This document shows, in pieces, positions 38,108 to 49,018 of a DNA stretch of 64,000 nucleotides. A program made the position numbers and the translations under genes. The notes under the pieces were generated by a model, which did no database searches, had not been told where the DNA came from, and saw only the letters and a list, made by a program, of their open reading frames with translations. Numbering within the stretch: position 1 is the first letter of the stretch; every line of letters begins with the position of its first letter. Location of the stretch: positions 61,836,234 to 61,900,233 of the forward strand of contig OY743174.1 in assembly GCA_963555705.1 (NCBI GenBank), in the 5' to 3' direction. The DNA comes from Ligustrum vulgare (lineage: Eukaryota; Streptophyta; Magnoliopsida; Lamiales; Oleaceae).

Positions 38108-38850
38108 CTTGTTTACCTGCGTGCGTTGCACGCATATTGCTAGTATTTTCATATTAGAGAAGTTTCAAATAATGATTTCTTATTTAATTGCACTTGGATG
38201 AATAGTTAAATTTGATGAACAGTTTTTAATTGCATTTGGATGAATAGTGCTTAAATTGGATGAATAATGTTTAATTTTAATTGGGCGAATAGTTAAATTG
38301 GATGAATAGTGTTTAATTGTAATTAGATGAATATTGAATAGTGTTTAATTGCAATGTGATGAATAGTGCCATGAATTGGATGAATAGTGTTTAATTTTAA
38401 TTGGATGAATAATTAAATTGGATAAATAGTGTTTAATAATTGGATGAATAGTGCTCATTGAGAGATTTAATCTTTTAATTTGCTCGCATAGTGTGTTAAT
38501 TGGATGAATAATGCATTCAATTATTGTCCGCATAGTGTTTAATTGGATGAATAGTGCCTAAATTGATGCGAAATTCGAGAAATTTGCTAGCATAATATTT
38601 AATTGGATGAATAGTGCATTCAATTGTTATCCTCATAATGTTTAATTGGATGAATAGTGCCTAAATTGGATGAATAATATTTAATTGCAGTATGATGAAT
38701 AGTTAAATTGGATGAATAGTTATTTTTAATTTTAATTTGATGAATAGTTACATTAGATGAATAATGTTTAATTGCAATTTGATGAATATTATTTAATTTT
38801 AATTGGATGAATAGTGTTTGATAATTAGATGAATCTATATATTATATAAG
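38108..38850 (-). mobile_element. Non-autonomous Helitron H2, minus strand
   Basis: Read on the minus strand it starts TCTTATATAATATATAGA at 38850. It passes through a tandem array and ends with the same CAATATGCGTGC-AAC-GCACGC hairpin as H1, then GGTAAACAAG before T at 38108. The sequence before the hairpin (AAAATACTAGCAATATG) is nearly the same as in H1 (AAAATACTAACAATATG). The last four bases CAAG differ from CTAG by one base. Confidence 0.6.
38194..38832 (-). repeat. GGATGAATAGT minisatellite in Helitron H2
   Basis: TTGGATGAATAGTGTTTAATT variants repeated throughout. It is the reverse complement of the H1 array. Confidence 0.88.
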
Positions 38851-38910
38851 AGGAGCTAAGTCCAGCAAAAATTTCCGTTCAAAGTTTGGCTTAAATTCCC
38901 GCCCATGTGA

Positions 38911-39002
38911 AGCTTGCTGGGGAAGACTAATAAAGTAGGTCCACTTCAAATATCAAACTTGCTGGGGAAGACAAATAAAGTAGGTCCACTTCAAATATCA
39001 AA
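38911..39002 (+). repeat. Short tandem duplication near the H3 5' end
   Basis: GCTTGCTGGGGAAGAC.AATAAAGTAGGTCCACTTCAAATATCAAA occurs twice in a row, about 44 bp each. Confidence 0.85.
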
Positions 39003-39006
39003 TTTG

Positions 39007-41097
39007 ATTAAAATTCAAAATTTGAAAATCACAAAATCTGAAAAGTTACAGAATCTGAAAAGAAGCCAGTTTTTCCATTTTCTGACCGGACTGAAAAAGT
39101 GACATTCCGGCCGATCCAGAACTCCGATCTACGATCGGCCACCGCCATCAGAACGGGCTCTTCAAGGAGAAGACTCGCCTAAAATTTTGGGGCGATCCGA
39201 CGGTTGAAACAGAAGTTATTCACCGGAGAAGATATTGCTGGCGGACTGAAAAATCGCGATTCCGGCCAAACGGGAGCTCCAATCACGAAACGGTCACCAC
39301 CGTTGGGTTCGTGACGAGGAGGAGAAGCTTCCTGTGTTTTTTGGCATTTTCCGATCTCCGACGACTGGGGCGGTTTCCGGCGGCGGCGGCGGTCCGGCGA
39401 GGCGTTTCCGGACAGAATCTTCAGCCCGACCTGCTCATCCCATTTCCGAAGTCCATTTTGCAAAAGCTAACATATCGCCGCCCACATCCATGACGAATCC
39501 GACCAATTGACTTGCGCCTACCCATAGTAAGTTTCGATTTGTTCATTAACTAAAAAGCTGTCATTTAATTGTATTATTTTCGAATTTATTGTATTTTGAG
39601 TATGCATTTGATTTGGTGGACTGTTATATATATCAATCAAGATTTTAGGGTAATAAGCAAATCTTGACATTGGGATAGTATTCATTAATATTGTTTGTGT
39701 TTGACTAAAATTCAAAATTTGAAAATCACAAAATCTGAAAAGTTACAGAATCTGAAAAGAAGCCAGTTTTTCCATTTTCTGACCGGACTGAAAAAGTGAC
39801 ATTCCGGCCGATCCAGAACTCCGATCTACGATCGGCCATCGCCATCAGAACGGGCTCTTCAAGGAGAAGACTCGTCTAAAATTTTGGGGCGATCAGACGG
39901 TTGAAACAGAAGTTATTCACCGGAGAAGATATTGCTGGCGGACTGAAAAATCGCGATTCCGGCCAAACAGGAGCTCCAATCGCGAAACGGTCACCACCGT
40001 TGGGTTCGTGACGAGGAGGAGAAGCTTCCTGTGTTTTTTGGCATTTTCCGGTCTCCGGCGACTGGGGCGGTTTCCGGCGGCGGCGGCGGTCCGGCGAGGC
40101 GTTTCCGGACAGAATCTTCAGCCCAACCTGCTCATCCCATTTCCGAAGTCCATTTTGCAAAAGCTAACATATCGCCGCCCACATCCATGACGAATCCGAC
40201 CAATTGACTTGCCGCTACCCATAGTAAGTTTCGATTTGTTCATTAACTAAAAAGCTGTCATTTAACTGTATTATTTTCGAATTTATTGTATTTTGAGTAT
40301 GCATTTAATTTGGTGGACTGTTATATATATCAATCAAGATTTTAGGGTAATAAGCAAATCTTGACATTGGGATAGTATTCATTAATATTGTTTGTGTTTG
40401 ACTAAAATTCAAAATTTGAAAATCACAAAATCTGAAAAGTTACAGAATCTGAAAAGAAACCAATTTTTCCATTTTCTGACCGGACTGAAAAAGTGACATT
40501 CCGGCCGATCCAGAACTCCGATCTACGATCGGCCACCGCCATCAGAACGGGCTCTTCAAGGAGAAGACTCGCCTAAAATTTTGGGGCGATCCGACGGTTG
40601 AAACAGAAGTTATTCACCGGAGAAGATATTGCTGGCGGACTGAAAAATCGCGATTCCGGCCAAACGGGAGCTCCAATCGCGAAACGGTCACCACCGTTGG
40701 GTTCATGACGAGGAGGAGAAGCTTCCTGTGTTATTTGGCATTTTCCGGTCTCCGGCGACTGGGGCGGTTTCCGGCGGCGGCAGCGGTCCGGCGAGGCGTT
40801 TCCGGACAGAATCTTCAGCCCGACCTGCTCATCCCATTTCCGAAGTCCATTTTGCAAAAGCTAACATATCGCCGCCCACATCCATGACGAATCCGACCAA
40901 TTGACTTGCCGCCGCCCATAGTAAGTTTCGATTTGTTCATCAACTAAAAAGTTGTCATTTAACTGTATTATTTTCGAATTTATTGTATTTTGAGTATGCA
41001 TTTGATTTTGTGGACTGTTATATATATCAATCAAGATTTTAGGGTAATAAGCACATCTTTACATTGGGATAGTATTCATTAATATTGTTTGTATTTG
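39007..41097 (+). repeat. Three 697-bp direct repeats
   Basis: The anchor TAAAATTCAAAATTTGAAAATC recurs at about 39009, 39706 and 40403, exactly 697 bp apart. The copies differ at few sites. Each has a GC-rich block (CCGGCGGCGGCGGTCCGG) and an AT-rich tail. About 430 bp of each copy resemble the leader of the copia element at 62263-62720 in inverted coordinates, i.e. the same sense as that element. Confidence 0.93.
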
Positions 41098-41510
41098 CTT
41101 TGACCATTTATCCAATCTAGGGGTTAAGAAGCCAGCTGGAACGACTGAAGAAATTGAAAAGCACTTTGGTTCTGATTCCTCGAGACTTATCATGGTAATG
41201 AGATTTTCATGGACGATTAATAGGGTTTGAATGGCTATGGTAAATTTCACTAACATTGTCCGAACTTCACTAATATGTATGGATCTATCACCAATGCTTT
41301 AATCTAACATTTTACATTTTATTTTTTGCGTTCTATTTCTATTGTCTGAACTTCACTTATATTCAATTTTTTCGAACTTTCAAAATTGAATAGACATTAT
41401 TAATATTGTATGAAATTATTTATGAATTATTTATTGGCACGTCATGATGTTTTCTTTTGGAATCATTCATAGAAATTACAGTTGCCGTGCATCGCACGGG
41501 TAAGAACTAG

Positions 41511-42133
41511 TTATTATAGAGATAATTATATGATTCGTACTGTCCACGAGAATATTTACGACTTTTTGTCGTGCAACCAGAATTCAAACATTTTTGGAGG
41601 GAGGTTCCATGCCATATTATTTAATATTTACTGCATAATAATAAATGCCATTAACTACCACCGTGCCATCGACCTACCGTCCATCCATCACCGGACAGGA
41701 CCGTCCTATTTGTCTTAAATGCATTGCCATTCCACTTGCCTACAAACAAAAGTATAAGATCAACTCTAATCAGCGTATTATTTACACCCTCAAAAAATCT
41801 TTTTTACATCCTAATATACATTTTGATTGATCTATATTAAAGTTTTGCTCCAATAAATAGATATAAATTATAAAATTTAAATTTAATTTTTATACAATTT
41901 ATTTACCTAGTAAAATTTATGTCAATCTATTTTTATTTTTTTATTTGTGCATACATATAAATATTATGAATAAATCGACTTAAAAAATTCAAAATTTGGT
42001 CAAGAAAAAAATATTTAAAAATTAAAATGTGCAAATTAATATAAAAATTCAAATTTTAATGTAAATTAATATAATAGATTTAAATTATATATCTCACATC
42101 AAAATTTTATGAATTATTGAAAGCTAAATTTAA
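41511..42133. other. AT-rich intergenic DNA
   Basis: No gene or clear element recognised. Short frames lack family signatures. Confidence 0.4.
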
Positions 42134-42301
42134 ATCCCTGTTTGGTTGAGATTAAAATCAGATTTTTAACGAATTTTGATAAAAAGTTGATGAGACGTGT
42201 AGTTAAAAAGTTATGGGACCCATGAAATATATGGTTGTGATTAATTGTTGACTTTGATAAAAAAAAAAAAAACTATTTTTTTATGAAAAACAAACATGCT
42301 C
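42134..42301. mobile_element. Possible Tourist-like MITE, 168 bp
   Basis: Ends ATCCCTGTTTGGTTGAG and, inverted, GAGCATGTTTGTTTTTC. Flanks TAA and TAG are not identical. Its length matches the MITEs at 14705 and 25708. Confidence 0.45.
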
Positions 42302-43244
42302 TAGATAAAATTACTCCATACGAGGTGTAAAACAAGAAGTAAATATGGATCCATTTTTATATCTTTTGGACGGAATTCAATCTGGCACTTTTAAGATCTA
42401 AATCACTAATTATGTGTATTATACATCACGATTGGAGTTGCTCTAAGAAAATATTAAGAATTTTGTAGGTGTGAGATTGTGAATTATGACTAATGCTTTT
42501 GTTTGGTAACATTGTTTCATTTATGAACTAGTTTATTTAGGGCGTGTTTGAAAGGCAATGTTTTTCCATAGAAAAGAAAAAATTTCCAACCTTTTTCCAG
42601 TCTTTTGTGTTTGACATGCAAAGTTTTCTTAGCTATTCATTTTCCCACATTTTCTTGCAGACGCGGTTGTTCCATCTTTTAGTTGAATTTGTTTTCCAAG
42701 CTACATAAGAGGTTTTACTCTACCGGTAATTTTTAACCATTTTTATCACGTTTGATTATTTTTGTTTTTGTTAATTAATTAATTAATTATTTTCAAAAAT
42801 TAAAAGTATTATTATCAAGTATAAATGTGTGAAAAAAATTATTAAAATAAATAAATTTTGCTTTATTTATCATGAGAAATAATGACAATCAAACAACAAA
42901 AGTTAGAAAATTTCTCACTTTTTCCACATAGAAAATTAAATCAATCAAACAAATTAACTTCCAATTCTCAATAATTCAATTATCTGGAATTCATTTTCCT
43001 TTCACTCAAATTCCATCATCGCTATCAAACGTAGGATTATGATTTTGAGATAAAAAGTAGTGGTTGTAAATTAGAAACAAAAAATACATGTGATTAAAAA
43101 GTAGTTTGAAAAATTATGTAATTTATAAACCGATTTATAAACTAATTTATTTTGTTTATCAAACGGATACTAATTCTAATCGCAAATTGAAATCATGTAT
43201 AAAACTATAAATAGATAGTTTCCCTTCTCTATCTGTGTGTGAAT
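42302..43244. promoter_or_regulatory. Upstream region of the CER26-like gene
   Basis: AT-rich. A possible degenerate inverted-repeat element runs about 42541-43031 (GGGCGTGTTTGAAAGG against CCTACGTTTGATAGCG). A TATAAATA box at about 43206-43213 lies only 32 bases before the ATG, implying a very short 5' leader. Confidence 0.45.
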
Positions 43245-44832
43245 ATGGAGCCGCCGAAGAGCAGCCGAGTGAAAGTTCATTCACTACTCAGTGTAGTATC
43301 GAGCAAGCCGATTGAGCCGGGGAAGTGTTTGAAACTTTCTTCGTTGGATCACGCAATGGGACTTCACAGCGTCCATGTCGTTTTCTACTACCAGTTGAAT
43401 CCATTTGACGAAGGTCCACACTCAACAGACATGGACAATCTCCGGATCGCTCTCTCGGATCTACTGAATGAGTACCCGAAAGTAACGGGTCGGTTGACAC
43501 GAGACGTGGATGGAAATTGGGAAGTGAAGTGCAATGATGCTGGTATGAGGATTGTGCAGGCCGAAGTAAGCACCACCATTGATGAGTGGTTGAGATCTGC
43601 TGATGCTGTTGAGGAGCGAGATCTCACGGTGTGGGAGGATATGCAGCTGGAAGATCCAAGTATTTGGTCACCATTCCGAATCCAGGTATATACTCGTGAT
43701 TTTTATCTATTTCAAAATTAGTTATTGAATTAGGGGTTTGAGCTAGATTTCTAAGTTGGACAGGAACATTATTGTAGTTGGGTAAATCGAAAAGAGATCT
43801 CACTTATATTATACAGTGTATCTTCCTATGATTTGCTATGATCTCAACTTGAACTCGTTTGACAATATTTCCATGGAATAATATCTGCAGATAAATAATT
43901 TCAAATCTGGGGGTTTGGCAATTGGCCTCAGCTGTAGTCACATGCATGCGGATCTCACAACTGCAACGTTGCTTTTCAAATCATGGACTGAAATTCATCG
44001 AGGCCAACCCTTAACTCATCACCCTATTTTCGATCTCCCCGCAACAAACTATCAACGTTCACAAAATTCTCGCGTAAAATCAACTGATCAATTCTATGCA
44101 GCAAAATCCGCAGTTGAAACTAAAACTGTGAAAATGGGCACGGCAACTTTAAGATTTCCCGATTCATCGATCAAGAAATGTATTTCTCAAGTCCGCTCTA
44201 CGTACGCGAAGGCTGCTCCCTTTGATCTGCTTGTTGCATTGTTTTGGTCCCGTATTGCAAAGCTGAAGAAGCAAACGAATGGGGTTAAGCATTCCTTATC
44301 CTTCTGTGTAGACTTGAGAAAGCATTCAAAGAAGTCCATCCCTTTTGGATATTTTGGCAATGCATTGAGCTTTTCGACGCTATCTTTGGATACCGAAGAA
44401 TTGTTGGAAAGTGATGGACTAGGCAATGTATCGGAGCATGTTCATAGGCATGTGGCCGGTCTTGAGGATGAAATTTGGTCAGCTTTAGATTCGTTTGACA
44501 CGCGCAAGGAAGAAGGGGCCAAGTTCTCCCCACCATTTAGAATGTATGGCCCTCAACTTACTTGCATTAGCATGGAACATATGATAGATCACGAGGGGCG
44601 GTCGATGATGTTTGAGACGATGTTCAAGGAGGGTGAAAAGCCCGTCCACGTGAGCTATCATCTGGGGAACTTTGAAGGTGAAGGGTTAATTTTGATCATG
44701 CCTTCCCCTGAAGAGGGGCTTGGGCGAATAGTAAGGGTGATGTTACCGGAGGAACAGATTGAAAAGCTACTTGAAGATGAAGTCATACTAGATTTAGAGC
44801 CAATACTTCTCCTTGATGGGAGAAGATCATGA
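43245..44832 (+). CDS. CER26-like BAHD acyltransferase-family protein, two exons
   Basis: Exons 43245-43685 and 43891-44832, one phase 0 GT-AG intron, 460 aa. ATG 43245 is chosen because the usual BAHD N-terminus (VKVHSLLSVVSSKPIEPGK) follows at once. The HXXXD motif is H164-M-H-A-D168. The usual second motif DFGWG is absent: the aligned place reads MFKEG (residues 391-395) before KPVHVSYHLG. This, with LSSLDHAM and KCNDAGMRIVQAE blocks, points to the CER2/CER26 clade. In that clade proteins work with CER6-type condensing enzymes at the ER to extend very-long-chain acyl-CoAs for cuticular wax and pollen lipids. Substrate cannot be told. The full frame is intact. It is convergent with the aldo-keto reductase gene. 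Confidence 0.85.
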
Positions 44833-45030
44833 ATTTATCATTTGAATGGTTCTCGATCCATTTATTGATTTGTAATGTCAATTTTATCTATGTACTTTTC
44901 TCATGAGAGATTTCTTGAAAAATACTCTAATGTGTGTTAGGAGTCAATTTATCGGAAAGGGCATTGAAATTTTTCGCAATACTTCTTTCATGAAAAAGTA
45001 ATGTTTATTGTTTTTAATGCAATGCATTCA
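44833..45030. other. 3' flank of the CER26-like gene
   Basis: Likely 3' UTR and terminator region. Nothing else seen. Confidence 0.4.
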
Positions 45031-45233
45031 TTCTTTTTTTTTTTTTTTTTTTTTTTTTGATAATCGTGTATGCTTGGGCTTCGTCCAACTAATCCCACAT
45101 GGCCCCGGCGACTTGTCCAGGATTGAGGAGAGTACTACCCAAGTGGCCCCAAGTATTTGACGTTAGGGAAAATCGAACTTGAGAGCATGTACCCATCCCA
45201 CATCCCAGCGTTTCTCCTTATCACTAGGCCCAA
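45031..45233 (-). mobile_element. tRNA-derived SINE
   Basis: On the minus strand it starts TGGGCCTAGTGATAAGG (box A-like) and holds AGTTCGATTTTCC (box B-like) about 45 bases on. It ends in a long A run, seen as about 27 T's at 45033-45059 on the + strand. RNA polymerase III promoter boxes plus an A tail are the SINE layout. It sits between two convergent genes. Confidence 0.6.
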
Positions 45234-45409
45234 ATGGATTATTTTGCCAAATTATTTAGTCAATTTAAACTGGTTCAATCATTTAACAGCCTTACAATGA
45301 CACACTGCAATACAATACAATACAAACTAGTGAATGTCAAAGAACTGCTAACAGACTCAACAAATAGGCACATGCAACCAAGCCCATCATCCATTTCGTT
45401 AGCTACCTT

Positions 45410-45588
45410 TCACTTTAGAGGTGGAGTGTTGGCATATCTCCACGAGACCTGGACAAAAACTTCAAAAGTTCTCGATCCCGCTACTTCATCAATGGGAACA
45501 GCATCAGATATCTCTTTCAAATCATCGCTTGTAAGCTTCACTTTCACAGAACCAATATTTTCGTGGAGATTTTTAATTTTGGTTGTAC
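45410..45588 (-). CDS. Aldo-keto reductase last exon
   Basis: Encodes TTKIKNLHENIG ... ISDAVPIDEVAG ... WRYANTPPLK and a TGA stop. This is the conserved C-terminal end of PCNT115-like aldo-keto reductases, including the cofactor-binding TTKxxNL segment. It begins with GT, completing the glycine codon left open by the exon ending at 54757, now 9.2 kb away. Confidence 0.88.
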
Positions 45589-45619
45589 CTACGAATATTA
45601 CAAGATTGGAATAAATCAT

Positions 45620-46779
45620 ATGCAGAAAGCTTCATGATGATAGAATCTAGAGTATATAAAACAAGAACTTTAAGCAAGAATTGTAATCGAGCACATCAGA
45701 CTCCTAAACAGGTAATACAAAAGATACACAGTTATAATAGACAGGATGCCTAAGTCTTATAAAAATATACCTAATACTAAAGTATATAGTATATACACAC
45801 CTCAAGAAGGCAAGTAAGACGATATCATAATCTGCACCTCTTACTCTACTAATCAGTATCTATTCACGTGCAATTAATATATTGCTTTTTCTTTCCATGC
45901 AAATCTTTGACCAACTTAAGCCTCAGAGAGCTGGTGGTGGTGAATAACAAAAGGCATGAAAGAATGCATAAATGGAAACCCAGCACCCCATAGATATTTG
46001 TTATGCATGTCTGTCGTCACTTGGTGAGATAGGAAACCCCGTGTCCCTTCACCTTTTCTAGAGTCATAGCACATTTACATCATCAAGTGAATGACTTCAG
46101 AATCATGCAACGAAAAGGAGAGTGACGCTTCACGACCTTCATTCTAGTCGACACTTGTGGGAACATCGAACTTTCATAGAGGAGAACGTAAAGGACGTCT
46201 AGAGGAAGGCGTCTCTTCTTCCACCTTCTCTCCGCCTTAGTGGCATCAACTGGTATGACCATTTTTAGAGAGATCTTGAGTCTTAGACATGGAACTTCTT
46301 TGAGAGAGACACTTGCTCTAAAGTCTCGCTCAATAGAACGTGAGTATCCAGAAACGAAAAAGGCTGCAAAGGTAGTTATAGAGCTCAGTATGTAAGCTAG
46401 GACCTTTCCTTCCTGTCCAAAAATAGAAAGAATCAAGCTACAAAGCTATGACATCTACTGGGTTTCTTTCTTTTTATGGGTGAATCACTTTTGACACGCT
46501 CCAATTCTATCTTCCTCATCAATGAACAGAGGACGAGGCAACGTGACATACAGAGGTGGAGCTAGAGGGGGCAGGATGGCGATCACCCCCAAACATTTTT
46601 CACTGTTCCAATCACTCCAAAGTAATTTGTGGTATATTTCAGGTTTCGCTCCCACATCATTTTTCAACATCCCTACAAGCCTCGCCCCACAACATTTTTC
46701 GAATTTCCTGAGTTTCCTCTACTTTTTTTTTTGGTTTCTCATTTCTGGAGTTGGTCACTGGTGCGGCATGTAGGAGGAA
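45620..46779. other. Left part of the aldo-keto reductase last intron
   Basis: No gene recognised. A 117-codon minus-strand frame at 46083-46436 shows no family I know. CAGAGGTGGAGCTAGAGGGGG at 46551 resembles a hAT-type terminus, but a matching right end was not convincing. Confidence 0.4.
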
Positions 46780-47042
46780 TGATGCGGACATCACATTTTG
46801 TTTAGACCTTTGCTGGGCCAATTTTATTTTACATCTTTCTGTGGGCTTATGTATGGGCTTGGCCCAAACCCATTTGAAATTAGGGTTACTCTACTATTTA
46901 AACTTGAATTGTAACTCTTTGGAAGGCAGATTATGAATGGAATAGTTTTGTGACCTCTCTCTCTTGCCCCCATCGTTCCCCTCCCCTCTCTTCTCTCTGT
47001 CTCTTCTCCTCTCTTGCTTTTCTTTTCACTAATGCTACATCA
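46780..47042 (+). repeat. 5' LTR of the chromovirus
   Basis: 263 bp, TGATGCGG to CTACATCA. Identical to the 3' LTR except for one missing T in the CCCATTTGAAATT run. Contains a pyrimidine-rich CTCTCTC stretch downstream of a TATTTAAAC promoter-like motif. Confidence 0.95.
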
Positions 47043-47045
47043 AAG

Positions 47046-47057
47046 TGGTATCAGAGC
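47046..47057 (+). other. Primer binding site, initiator tRNA-Met
   Basis: TGGTATCAGAGC, complementary to the 3' end of plant initiator tRNA-Met, three bases after the LTR end. Confidence 0.92.
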
Positions 47058-48194
47058 TAAACTTGGGAAGTATATCAGCCACCATTCCAAACCTAGAACT
47101 AACCACTACCTATCGTTCTACTGCCCGGTTTCACCACACCTCAGTCAAACCTAATATGTTAATAACTCCAGCTATTCAACCTTGACAGACCCACAGTCCG
47201 CTATCACAATGCCATTTTAGTCCAACACCGACCGTTTCTCATCCACGAGACTCAAAAAAAAAAAAAAGGAATAAAAAAATCAGAGGTGCAGCTGTGCTTA
47301 CCGTAGAAGCAGGCACCGACCAACGCCGGCGACTCCAGCAGCGCAGCGACCAGCGCCGGCGATTCCAGTAGCGTCGGCGACTCCATTAGCCCGCAGGTCC
47401 AACAGCTCCGGGTAGACGACGCCGAAAGGAGCCTCGCTCTCGGTTTGGTAAAGACGAGCCGCCGACCAACTCCGGCGATCCCCAGCAGCGCGGCGACCAA
47501 CGCCGACGACTCCATCACCGCCGACGACCACGACTCCAGCAGCTTCGTGAAGAAGGAACTGAAAGAGCCTGCTCTCGCCTCTCAGTTTGGAAAACGGGTC
47601 TCATTCGGTGGATTGGGCCTAAAGAGTATGTATATAAGTTGGGTCAGTTAAGTCTGTATTTGATAGTTGGGTCACTATTGTATCCTGGATCCAGAGGGTG
47701 CAGTCTGATCTAGTTATTTAAAAAAAAAAAAAAAGTTTTCTAACATTGCTTTGCAGGTACTTTTTCCTCCAGATGATTGCAATAGCTACTTTTTCCTGTT
47801 GATTGCTGCCTCTATTTGCTCCTATTGATCGACTCGACTACTTCTAAACCAGGGGAGTTACTATTTTACTGGTCTCGGCTTATATTACTGTTTCGTTTTA
47901 AAATAGCATCAACTACATTTTTGTGCTGCTGTTATTTTACTACTTGCCCATTTTTGCATAATCGAAACCCGAAAAAAAAAAAAACTACCTTGTTAAATTT
48001 TACCGTTACCTTACTCATTTTATGTGCTTAAGTGATGGCTAGGATTTGACTCTTGCTTTATTATTTTACATAGCCCAGCAGTATTAGCTTCCCATATTCA
48101 GACGTACATAATCCCTCTTAAAAAAAAAAAAAAAATATTCGAACGAGTTGTTTATTGATCTCCCCATACAAGTCATTTAGTTGTGTTATAGTAC
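47058..48194 (+). other. Chromovirus leader with GC-rich block
   Basis: Untranslated leader. The 47300-47560 part is built of imperfect repeats of GACCAACGCCGGCGACTCCAG. No protein is supported here. Confidence 0.6.
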
Positions 48195-49018
48195 ATGCAG
48201 TTGCGTAGTGGTCGTTTTGTCATATCTAGCTCCGATAGTTTGCCCATGGACCCTGCTTAATTCGATGCCCTCACCCGACAATTTGCTCAACTCCAAGCCC
48301 AAGTAGCGACTGTCCAAACTGAGGTGACTGCTACTCGTGAAGAGAACAGAGAGCTTGCTGCTAGGGTGAATAATTTGGAACGAGGTCCATCCTCGTCGGA
48401 AGCTGATAATTCTGAAGCGTCCCATAATGTTCACTATCGTCATCGGCGAGGTGGACGGCAGCATGGTCGACGTGATCGAAGGGATGGAGAGCATGCTCGT
48501 GGGCGTGAACGAGGCCATGATCGTTATGGTACTCTTTCACCTCCTCGTCATGAGGAACGTTACTTTCGAAGCATCAAGTTAGACGCTCCTACCTTCGATG
48601 GGTGCTTAGACCCAATAGTTTTTTCCCAATGGATTCGAGACATGGACCATTTCTTGTCATGGTATAGAGTCCCCAAGGATCGAAGAGTTCAGTTTGCCAG
48701 CTTGAAGTTAACTGGTAATGCCCAGCTCTTTTGGGAAAGCATTGAGGATCTCCTTGAAAGGCGTCGTGCACCTCCTGTTCGAAGCTGGGAGGAAATGAAG
48801 CGCCGGCTTCAGGAGAAGTATTTACCCCAATCGTACAGGGGTAATTTGTTAGACCAGTGGAATAACCTGACGCAAGGAAATCGCCCAGTGACCGACTATG
48901 TTGCTCAATTTGATGAGTTTCGAATGCGATGTCATGTCTGTGAGGATGAAGCTATGACTTTACTAGGTTTAGACAGGGCCTGAGAGATGATCTTAAACGT
49001 GAACTTGTCCTTCGAGGT
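48195..49018 (+). pseudogene. gag: Chromovirus gag, one stop and one frameshift
   Basis: Starts MQLRSGRFVISSS at ATG 48195. A TAA at 48258-48260 interrupts the frame after 21 codons. The frame then reads on through a coiled-coil-like segment and the gag capsid domain (WIRDMDHFLSWYRVP, FWESIEDLL, WEEMKRRLQEKYLP) to about 48960. There a 1-base change moves the continuation into the frame of the pol ORF. It stops at 48983 in the old frame. Confidence 0.85.

Larger units (their letters stand above)
38834..41510 (+). mobile_element. Helitron H3 with triplicated internal segment
   Basis: Starts TCTATATATTATATAAGAGG after an A. Ends with hairpin CCGTGC-ATC-GCACGG, then GTAAGAACTAG before a T. The 2.7-kb body holds no Rep/helicase gene. 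Most of it is three 697-bp direct repeats. Open frames in the repeats are not supported as genes. Confidence 0.82.

Noticed and set aside
39179..39463. Repeated 94-codon minus-strand frames (39179, 39876, 40573) as a tandem gene family
   Set aside because: They are the same frame of the 697-bp Helitron repeats, GC-rich with no domain, and mirror-frame ORFs are equally open. Treated as repeat content.
46083..46436. 117-codon minus-strand ORF in the aldo-keto reductase intron
   Set aside because: No recognisable family and no splice partners. Could be a decayed element fragment; not called as a gene.
46551..46779. hAT-like terminus CAGAGGTGGAGC with a right end near 46760
   Set aside because: The candidate right end and 8-bp flanks match poorly.
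47252..47531. Valine/glycine-rich ORFs in the chromovirus leader
   Set aside because: Arise from the GC-rich imperfect repeats in the untranslated leader.
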